A stretch of 44,517 nucleotides of DNA from Ichthyophonus hoferi (lineage: Eukaryota; Opisthokonta; Ichthyosporea; Ichthyophonida; Ichthyophonidae): assembly GCA_002751075.1 (NCBI GenBank), contig NAOQ01000059.1, positions 38,491-83,007 of the forward strand, in the 5' to 3' direction. Position 1 is the stretch's first letter. Each line of letters opens with the position of its first letter. A program made the position numbers and the translations under genes. Below, piece after piece: positions 35,291 through 44,517 of the stretch. A model generated the notes under the pieces. The model was not told where the DNA came from and made no database searches. It worked only from the letters and a program-made list of their open reading frames with translations.

Positions 35291-37575
35291 CTGGATATAG
35301 CTTAACAAGAATAACAAATGATAATAAAATGTACAACAGAACAAAACAAAAGTTTTCGTATACAGTGAAGTCTATCATAAAAACCAATTTTGAAATCGTT
35401 GTATTTTGATCTTCGGAAAAGAAGTTTGCAAATGTACACTATAGAATGTTTATTCGTATTTATGTGCTGATTGTGCCAATTGTGTAAAAGATGCATGTAA
35501 TTATTGATTGCTAATTTATTGTTTTAGTGCTCCAGTTGACAATATCTCATTGTCCCCATTCGAGGCTCGTAAAGAATTAAAATATGATTTTGAAAAGAAA
35601 TAGCAGTGTGAAGTATACAAATAGGGGTGGCTTTAACTGGTTTTAGACGCAATTTCCTATTGGATATTAATCGTTATTGGGTGGTAATCGTTTGAAGGTT
35701 TATTTGTTAATTAAAATTTTGTTAAACACAGCTGGTAGATATCATTGTAAATATGAGGTTTTTTTATATTCGAAAGTAATTAAAAAAAAAAAAATTTCAA
35801 ATTGAAAAAGAAATCTATTGTATTTTGAAAAGGAAAAAAAGGACAGCAAAATACATGACGGTGTATTGGTTTTGTACCATAGATTGTGTCAATAAGAAAG
35901 ACGCCTATGCAATCATTAGAAACAGTAGTAAAAATTCCGAGCCAATAGATTAACATAATTTTTATTTTACATTGGGTCGCATAAACGCTGTAAAACTATA
36001 TTTACTCATTTCTGAATAGGGAAATGTAATACATATATATACGCATATATATTGCTAGATATTAATAGCTTCCTCTTTTGTAAATTTATTGACCCATCAA
36101 AATACAAGTTTCCACTAAATTATGTATATATAACTATATTTTTTTACATCATTTTATTCTAATTCGGACCATACGGTTTGATTAAAATATTATTCAGAGA
36201 TAGGCAAACACGCATAGCTGATCATGATATTCGAGTACCAATAAGGTTAAGTTGGAGTATTTTGATTGCTTCAATGATCTATTTATTCTGCTATTATTTA
36301 ATTTAATTTTACTCTTGTTTTGGTTAATTTAATAATATAAATGCTACTGGTTATATTAGAATCAATTTCATTGTTATGATTTGGAGGCTATCTATCAATG
36401 GAAATAACTATATTATTTGGGGCATCCATTTGTGTACCTAAAACGTAACCAATAGGAAACGTGCTCTTTTTATGCTGTCAATATTGTAGTTACGATCATT
36501 TTATGTTTATTATATTCAAACTTTGCTCAATGCTTCAACGTGAGTGGATTCACAGGCGGATTAAGTATTGGTATCATGCATTATGTATTTCTGGGCACAC
36601 AGTAGATTTATTAGTAATAATACTCATGCATATATTATTATATTGGCCAGACATAATTGAACAAGAATAGTTCGTCATAAGTATTCATTATGTCGTAGTA
36701 ACAATTTTATTTTCTGTGGTTACTATAGTTTTTTTTTACAGTAGTTACAAGAATATCTGTATAAACAAGCAATAACTTAAACGTTTTTTCTCATCATCAA
36801 TAGCACAGAGTAATTAATAGAACAATTTAAGTATATCACGCATATCGTTAAATATGACCGCATTATAATGTAGTCATTTGCTGTTATTTTTGGCAGTTTT
36901 GTGACTCTGCTGTTAGAGAACGACTGTGTTACCTGCATCATACTGATTAATGTAATATTTGGGGATTGTCGTGTATAACTACAAGTGAAGAATTGTGTTT
37001 TGAAATATTTTCTATGATTTCTTGTCAGAAATTATCTCGCAAGATTATGATATAAAAATCATAGCACTGGATTAAAGGAAGAAACCATATACTAATTGGA
37101 TCAAAGCCAAATTAGCTAATTAATCCCGAACCAATCAAACCTATAATGCGTAACTTATTAGTGATTGCTTTGATATGCATTTCATGTTTTGTAATGAATC
37201 ACATAAACGCCGTAAATGATTTTTTTTAATTTTCGATATAGAAAATACAAGAATGATCTCTTTTGTTAATAAAGATTCTGTTTATTAATAATGGTATGAG
37301 TTATATAATTGGTTAGTGTAATTAGCACGGATTAGCAGGTATGACAACAAATGAGCTTCACTACACATGGAGACCATTTTATATTCGTATATAATGGAAC
37401 AAAAATAAATAAACTAGATAAATAACCTATTCCATTTAAACATTTTTTTTTTACTATGAGGTACAGTGTATTTGTATTTGTCAATAAGAAAGGCTAAATA
37501 CGATAGGTTAAATTAAGAGTAAGAGTGCAGTGCCAATAAATTGACTTTGTAAAATAATACTAGGGAAAGGGATAG

Positions 37576-37583
37576 TCACGTGA
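37576..37583. promoter_or_regulatory. TCACGTGA E-box palindrome in a GC-rich spot
   Basis: Perfect 8-base palindrome of the bHLH-ZIP (USF/TFE) type, set in about 60 bases of raised GC. It is followed by a TGATGT...ACATCA inverted pair (37581-37586 and 37602-37607). Promoter role is inferred. Confidence 0.4.
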
Positions 37584-37937
37584 TGTTGGCCGGCTTGCAT
37601 TACATCAGGCACGGTACTATCGGCTTTATATATACATATTTTAAGATCTTAAATTTTATAATCACCAAATAATATAAACCATTAAAATATTTGTAATGTA
37701 ATTTAAAATATAAACACGCTTATATTTTAATTATCACGCACTATATATTCCTTTATATTTTTATCCGACCCGGCCCCCACGCGCCTGACCCACCCACCGA
37801 CCTCTGGCGCTTATTTTTGGAATTGAACTGTGTGTACAACCTACACAGCACATGCTGCTGAATAGGGATAAGTGAGAATTAGTCTGTGCGTCTTGTGTAG
37901 AAGTAGTGAACGTTGAGGTATAGTATATATGGTTCTT

Positions 37938-37951
37938 GTTGCTATAGCAAC
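37938..37951. promoter_or_regulatory. Palindromic RFX-type X-box
   Basis: GTTGCTATAGCAAC is a perfect 14-base palindrome of two GTTGC half-sites, the layout bound by RFX factors, which commonly control ciliary genes. It lies about 2.6 kb upstream of the first seen exon of the unidentified minus-strand gene and 1.5 kb before PRPF8. Confidence 0.45.
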
Positions 37952-38868
37952 TGTGTAATATAGCTAACGTACATGCCATTTTGATATATTTTATGCCCCA
38001 GCTTCGTCTATAGTTATTTTTAAGAAAAACAAGCACAGGCCTATGAAAATACCTGCTATAGAGTGAATGTCAACCTAGCTAGATGGGAAAATAGCAGTCA
38101 GCACATTTATATTTCTCTGATATATTACATTTTAAAAACACCGAGTATGTTAAAGTTGTGTTAAAGCGGCCAGAGAGAGATAATCAGGGCTTTATTTCCC
38201 CATACACCCTCTTTCTTCATCCCCGTGAGGCCAATACTTATATATGCATTTCAGATTTCAAACAGTGGGTTCGTCTTTTACTTCTGTGTTGTGTATGCAT
38301 ATTTTATACATTTATGTACGTGTAAAAAAAGGGAGAGAGAGATGCACATTCTACCTTGATATATAGCCGCCTCAACCTATTTATGTAAGAAAGAAAGCAG
38401 CTAGGATGGCTTTTTTTTTTAAAAAAAAAATCCATGTTTTTGGCACCGCTGCCTTCCTATTAAGTTTTATTTGATAGTAGTTGCGCGTATTTGAAAATAT
38501 TTGAATAGTAAAACTTGTAATGAACTAGTATATACTTTTTAATAGTAGTATTCACTTGAAAGAAAGGTCTTTATTCGTTATTTTTTGCTTTCTGTTTTTA
38601 CACGTTGTTAGTAAGTAGGTGTCTGTGAGTCTATGCTCCTTGTTTCTTTCTCTATTACAGTTACTGTTGTGTGGTTATTTGGTATGACTTGAAGGAGTCA
38701 CTACAATAATATCTAACCACACACGCCATACATTGTGCCTTACTACGCTGTAATAAGATAATAAAGTATCGTCCTGTGGTGGTCGCACACTAACTGGTGG
38801 GGCTACTAATAGGTTCATTGTTGATCACATTCTGGTTTGAGCTGGCGTTGCCAGTGCTATATTAGTGG

Positions 38869-39485
38869 GTAAGAAGCATCGTCCTTCTTTTTTACTATTT
38901 CCTCTTTATTCTCTGTCATAACTCATTGACATCTATGTATAAACATGCCGACTTTGTTCAGAATCCTTCTCATTAATATAATATATGTTAGTTACAATCT
39001 CCTATCCCTTAATGTTGGCCTTTGACAGCTGCATATCTGGGGTGGTCTGTTTCTTTTCTCTATTCATTATCTACTGCACCCACTATGCATCCTTCATACA
39101 TACCTACTCCCCTTCTCCCATCACACACCTGTCAATTTTAATCTCGTCCTCTCCGCCAATCACTACCTTCCATTTATTTATCTTCATCATTATTATGCAT
39201 GAATATCTCCCTATCCTCCCCTCTATATCAAATATTGTTTCCTATTTCTTTATCTTGTTTGTAGTTATATTCTTTTTCCCTTTCTTATCTCTGCCTTATG
39301 GTTCCTCTTCCTATCATTACCCGTTCCCACTATGTAGTCCATCAGACACCTACTATGATATTTCAGCCTTTCTTTTACTTTTTCTCCATTGTTCTGTCCC
39401 CAGTCATAATTTACTCTCTTCCCTAATCATGCTCCTCTTTTTTTTCTATCACCCTTTTGACACTCACCTACCAATCACAGGCACC
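38869..39485 (+). other. Probable 5' untranslated intron of PRPF8
   Basis: A GTAAGA donor at 38869 and a CACAG acceptor just before GCACC and the start codon at 39486 frame a pyrimidine-rich stretch. Much of it (from 38985) happens to stay open in the PRPF8 frame, but the peptide is hydrophobic low-complexity sequence unlike any PRPF8 N-terminus. Confidence 0.5.
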
Positions 39486-42400
39486 ATGGATGGGCTACTA
39501 TCTACCCCAGGTGGGCCTGGGTTCCCAATGACCAATAACAATCAGCCACCACCACCACCACCACAACATTTACAACAGGTTCCAGTCCCTCAACCCCCTG
39601 GTTTTGCTGCCCCCGCCGGAGGTCTGACTGAAGCACAGTTAGAGGAGAAGGCAAAGAAATGGCAGCAGTTACAGAGCAAACGTTATAGTGAGAGGAGGAA
39701 GTTTGGGTTTGTTGAGGCCCAGAAGGAGGACATGCCTCCTGAACACGTTAGAAAGATCATTAAGGACCACGGCGATATGACATCTAGGAAGTTTCGCCAT
39801 GATAAGCGTATTTACCTGGGTGCACTGAAGGTAAACAGCATTAGATGGTGTTAGCTATTATAGTTATTGGTTATTAGATTAGATGAGTGGGTGGGAGCTC
39901 TCTGCTTCTTCCGCCCTGCATGGTATCGTGAGACACTATCTTATACCTAATATGTATGTGTGTATTGTGTATATGCAGACCTATCCAGATATCATTTATC
40001 ATGACTAACAGCTTACACCGGCTCTTTCCCTTTCAGTACGTACCCCATGCTATCCTTAAGCTCCTAGAGAATATTCCCATGCCCTGGGAACAGGTGCGTG
40101 ATGTGAAGGTCTTGTATCACGTGACAGGTGCGATCACATTCGTCAATGAGATTCCCTGGGTGGTTGAGCCTATCTATATCGCCCAATGGGGATCCATGTG
40201 GATTATGATGAGACGAGAGAAGAGAGATCGTAAGCATTTTAAGCGAATGAGATTCCCTCCCTTTGACGATGAAGAGCCACCTCTAGGTGTGTATGCCATG
40301 TGATTGGTGTTTTATCTTGCGTTCTTTATGGCATGGCATACCTTTTATCTCTGTTTATCCTTCTTGTTTTTTGCATGTGAGAAAGAAAGGATATTTTACG
40401 GCAGTGATATAATAGATAGGAAGATATATTTGTACGTCTCTGTGAGTGGAGGGCTTCTATATCTCACTGAGCATAATCCTAGCCCGTGTTGTTGTTAATA
40501 TATATGGCAATACTTTTACTGGACATCTAAAGGTTGACCCCTGTGACCTGTAGAGTAGACGTTTGGCTTGCTGGGTAAATAGAATGATATTTCTTCAGTA
40601 CAAAAGTCGTTTAAAGTCTTTATTTTTATTACGGTACTCTGATTCGTGTCTGGCTGTAGATAGCTCATGTTTTAAGCAAGCATTTTGATTGGCCCCAGTG
40701 TATTTTTATCTATCTATATTTCTTCTTTCATTGCATTGCCCGTTCCGGGACATGTAAGCTAACACGTATATAGAATAGTATAAACCAGAAGATGTATATG
40801 TATATGGATCGTAGATGCGATGGATTGCGCATGCATATGTCGTGCTTGTGCCTGTGTACAAACCCACTTACATGACTATATGTGACTAGATTACGGCGAT
40901 AACATCATGGACGTGGAACCACTGGAGGCCATTAACATGGAGCTAGACGAGGATGAAGATAAAGCTATCTTTGAATGGTTCTACGATCATAAACCTCTAG
41001 CCAATACTAAGATGGTCAACGGTACCAGGTGGGTTGTAGTGTATGAGATAGAGGGATAGATGGGAATATATACAGGGTGTGTTGTATGTGCGCATAGAAC
41101 AGAGATGATGAAAACAGATTCGAGAGTAATGTAGTAATTGCAATGGAAAATGAATGTGTATCATGTGGTTCTGGCTTAACATGACTGTCGTGTTGGCTGC
41201 TTGCCTGAATGTCTAGGTGAAATCACAATCTCCTATGCTGTTGTTTTATGCTAGGATTAATCTATATAGTGTTTCCTACATTGTAACACCCACAATTCTT
41301 TGTTCTAAGATTTTAATGTTTGTAGTATAAACCAGTTTAGACTACCAGTAAGCTGTATCTACCAGTTCTCTAACCGCATCATGCGTCTCTCCCCATTTCC
41401 CCCTATCCTGCTCTCCTCCCTCTCCCTCTCTCAGCTACAAGCAATGGAAACTACCTCTGCCAGTCATGGCCAATCTTCACCGTATGGCCAATCAACTGCT
41501 CTCGGATCTAGTAGACGACAATTATTACTACCTGTTTGATATGCGGTCCTTCCTTACAGCCAAGGCTTTGAACATGGCCATTCCTGGTGGCCCCAAGTTC
41601 GAACCACTGTTCCGTGATGCTGACCCTGGCGATGAGGACTGGGATGAGTTTAATGATATTAATAAGGTACGGTCCATTGTCCATGTCAGGTTGTTGTGTT
41701 GTCTTTATTATTGGTATACAGCGTAGTACGGATAACGTGGTATTTTATTGTTGATGGCATATACTAGTCGCTGCCAGCTTCTAAGAAAGATGACGGGCCA
41801 ATGTATCTTTGACTTAGGTTATTTTCGTTTTTATTTACTATGAGTTAAACCAATCTCTCTTGTTATTATTTTTTTTATTGGCCGAATGAGATGGTGTGAG
41901 TGTATGTATGCAGGGTAGAGTACACCCGAGATCAATTATGATATCCTTTCTGAGCCTAATTAATTATCAGTAATTATAGCTATAAGTCCCAGTGGTTTTT
42001 GCTATACCTACAGCGCATATCTTTTCTATTTCAAAATTTTAGTTCCAAAATTTTTATTAGTGAAAGTTTCGCTTCTCCACGTTGCATGACCTGCATTGTT
42101 GCTGTGCTGAGTCAATACCAGCGAGAAGCAAGAGTAATAGCGAGGTAGATACTCTATACTCTTAGTATAGTGAGTATAAAACACGATGGTGTTTTTTGTT
42201 GTCACAGTGTTTTATTACACACCGCCTCTACATGTTATGCTTCTACATGGATGCTGTGTGTGTATGTATATAGATGGTGAGGTGATATAAGATATAGTGC
42301 TTACGCTTTGATTCATCTTGAAGCCTGCTGGTTTTTTCATATGGTTTATTGATGAATGAATGATATGTCATGTTGTGTTAATTTAGGAATATACGATATT

Positions 42401-44292
42401 ACCTAGATAAGCTTGATCATTATCATGGTAAACACTACTAGTCTATGAAGTATTGCATATATATATTGTGTATACTATGTTGAATCCAATGGTGCTCACC
42501 CATAAAGCATTAATAAAATACTGTGATAATTAATACATTTGGATGATTAGATGGTATTTAATCACTAGAAACTGATTGACTAAAGCTCTATACGACCTGC
42601 CCCTTTTATGTACACAAGTTTATATGTAATAATAACACAAGATAGATTGCTAACCACAGACTAACATTTTTATTAGAAGCTCATTTATTAGTTTTAGTAT
42701 TTAACAGAAGGATAATCTGTCCAAAAAGAGAAGTGCGACTGGGTCCTCTCTGTCATGTTGGAGTCACCTATTATTATATTTTAAATTATTATGTTGACCA
42801 TGTTAGAGCCTATCTGTAAGGTGTGTGGGAGACGGTCGATGATATATATAATTGACATGAAATATCATAAGTATGGAATAATCATAAAGTGATGGATGTA
42901 GTTGGAGGACAAAGAGGAATCTAACTGGTTGGCTCCATATATAGATTATTGTGAGACAGCAGATCCGTACTGAATACAGGATTGCCTTCCCTCATCTGTA
43001 TAACTCCAAGCCGCGTAAGGTACGTCCTGGGTAATATGGGTGACTTTATGTAATATCATATATATATATATTTCTTGGCTTGATAAGAGAGTGACGTGAA
43101 TTGTAAAGTCATCTGTATGGTTTTACTTTTCGCCGAGTATTGTATTGTTTCATGGAAGGCAAATCATGCTCAGTTTGCAGTGGTTATATATGGTGTTTTT
43201 TGTTGTTGTGTATAACTAGATACGTGCTAGTGAATGGGAATGCAGGCAGTCATAGTGATTATAATTACGATGGTAATGTCGTTTAATATTATAATAGTTT
43301 GTTGCTAATTATTAAATAAATAACACCATTAAATTACTTATGACTAAGTCTAGTTCATATATATATTGTTGATTGGAGGGATAAATAAAGATAAGTTTGG
43401 CCAATTAAATCTATTATATAAAGCTTGTAACAAGTCAAATATGATCTCATTAGCCTGTGTAAGGATGAATCGTTTTTATAAGCTGGTACTGTTGATAGTA
43501 TAATAGGCATAGTAAAGTAATCACAAATTTGTTCTATAAAATTTTATTTTTGGCTTTGGCCTGTGGTAGTAGTCGATATTGAATAAGGAAGAGAATCTTT
43601 GATTGAACTATATATGCATATATAGGTGTGCATAAATATGGAAAAGTACTGACCAATAATATGTTTTCTTTAAATCTTGTCCAATTATCTTTCTATCAAA
43701 AAAAATATTAGAAGTCATATATAACTGCACTAAAATGAAGCTTATACTTAATTGGATTTGAGTAAATTATGTCTTTAATTCCAATCAACTAAATTGTAGT
43801 GATTGGCTAGGGAAGATTTCTACCATATAGAAATGAGTCTCGATCTGTAAGTCATGCATTTGATCTATTGAGATATTGTCTAAAGGCGAATGAGGTTATT
43901 TGATTACAATAGTCATGTAGATATTTTAAACGGTTATGAAGCGCCCTGGATAACTGGCGGTGATGGTGATTTTTTTTACCAATTATCTTTTCTCTCAAAC
44001 TCAAATAGCCTTAATTGTATATATTAGATATAGACCTACGAGTGGTTATTGACCACACCCGAAGGCTCTATATACACCCAGTTGTGTACCTCTAGTTATA
44101 ACCCATACTTACCATGCATCTATCTATACTCAGGTACAATTAGCCAAGCTCCACACACCCAATGTGGTATATATTAACCCTGAAGACCCTGACCTGCCTG
44201 CCTTCTATTTTGATCCACTCATTAACCCGATTGCTATGCGATCAACCGGTGTTATTCGTCAGATGGAACCTGATTTTGAGGAGGGTGATGAG
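39486..44292 (+). CDS. PRPF8: PRPF8 (Prp8) spliceosome core protein, first six coding exons, partial
   Basis: Prp8 is the central scaffold of the U5 snRNP and cradles the catalytic RNA of the spliceosome. Coding exons: 39486-39830, 40037-40286, 40890-41028, 41435-41666, 42945-43019, 44134-44292. Phases agree, giving residues 1-400 of a protein that normally has about 2,300. After a Pro/Gln-rich head of about 47 residues, longer than the human one and including a CCA-coded proline run, the conserved N-terminal domain is almost human-like: [75 protein letters not shown] and [16 protein letters not shown]. After about residue 380 it diverges in the acidic segment. The start is chosen because ACCATGG is a strong context right after a splice acceptor. 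The window ends inside or just after intron 6. Confidence 0.97.
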
Positions 44293-44517
44293 GTGAGTGG
44301 CCTGCATATCTTATGGTTATCTTTATATATATATGCTTTTAGCTGTCTGTTTTTTTTTCTTCTTTTTTTTCCATTCTATTCCTATGTTCTTTTCTTTTTT
44401 GATGTGTATTATTTTTCTTGGGGATTCAACTCTATGCTTAAGCAAACACAGTATATATGCATATGTTTATATAACTTATCGTGTGACAGACCTTTAAACT
44501 CTATGACTGTGGGTATA

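Larger units (their letters stand above)
35291..39485. other. Long spacer with candidate promoter elements
   Basis: About 4.2 kb, mostly AT-rich and without a convincing exon. It should hold the 5' exons of the minus-strand gene that ends at 34480 and the PRPF8 leader. GC-rich spots stand out at 37561-37625 (with TCACGTGA) and 37765-37810 (C-runs on plus, G-runs on minus), and a palindromic X-box lies at 37938-37951. Pyrimidine-rich DNA at 39030-39480 looks like the intron before the PRPF8 start codon. Confidence 0.5.

Noticed and set aside
35886-37493. Two shared words (CATAAACGCYGTAAA and GTCAATAAGAAAG) suggesting a duplicated block
   Set aside because: The words are in different order in the two places and the sequence around them does not align, so chance is likely.
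37761-38036. A 91-residue minus-strand frame across the X-box and GC spike
   Set aside because: Composition is that of a promoter region; the peptide shows no motif and no good donor was found.
44460-44517. A possible next PRPF8 exon after GACAG near 44490
   Set aside because: The reading does not resemble the expected PRPF8 acidic and FVEPFL segment, so the window most likely ends in an intron.
1-44517. Viral, LTR-type or Polinton-like elements, CRISPR arrays, tRNA and rRNA genes
   Set aside because: No reverse transcriptase, integrase or capsid pattern, no regularly spaced array and no convincing tRNA box motifs were seen on either strand.

Overview
This is a stretch of nuclear DNA from an intron-rich animal or animal-like eukaryote. 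It is strongly AT-rich, every recognisable gene is cut by GT-AG introns of about 150-1,600 bases, and microsatellites are common. The gene set (pyruvate kinase, an SR splicing factor with the SWQDLKD signature, a nucleotide pyrophosphatase and PRPF8) and the intron density suit an early-branching metazoan such as a sponge. That placement is inference from style, not from a diagnostic marker.

Layout. 1-2212: gene-free AT-rich DNA. 2213-9431 (+): pyruvate kinase, 11 coding exons, 542 residues. 9432-10947: convergent spacer. 13090-10948 (-): SR splicing factor of the SRSF4/5/6 type, two coding exons, 235 residues. 13091-14414: spacer. 20669-14415 (-): RmlD-like extended short-chain dehydrogenase, 8 exons, 303 residues. 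20670-22710: divergent spacer with a 75-bp tandem duplication and weak minus-strand exon candidates. 22711-32789 (+): ectonucleotide pyrophosphatase/phosphodiesterase, 15 exons, 518 residues, with an N-terminal membrane anchor. 32790-34479: spacer. 35290-34480 (-): the 3' part of an unrecognised multi-exon gene, missed by simple ORF scans; possible promoter signals lie at 37.56-37.95 kb. 39486-44292 (+): the first six coding exons (400 residues) of PRPF8, which runs off the right edge.

The genes look like an ordinary housekeeping neighbourhood rather than one pathway: glycolysis, splicing (the SR protein and PRPF8), nucleotide-sugar or SAM-related reductase chemistry, and membrane phosphodiesterase activity. 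All splice phases in the five recognised genes close without a frame error. I found no CRISPR array, tRNA, rRNA, or recognisable viral or LTR element. The most unusual items are the altered ion-site residues in pyruvate kinase, the single-domain N-anchored ENPP, the unidentified minus-strand gene with a palindromic RFX-type X-box 2.6 kb upstream, and several intronic duplications. I see no convincing new multi-gene system.
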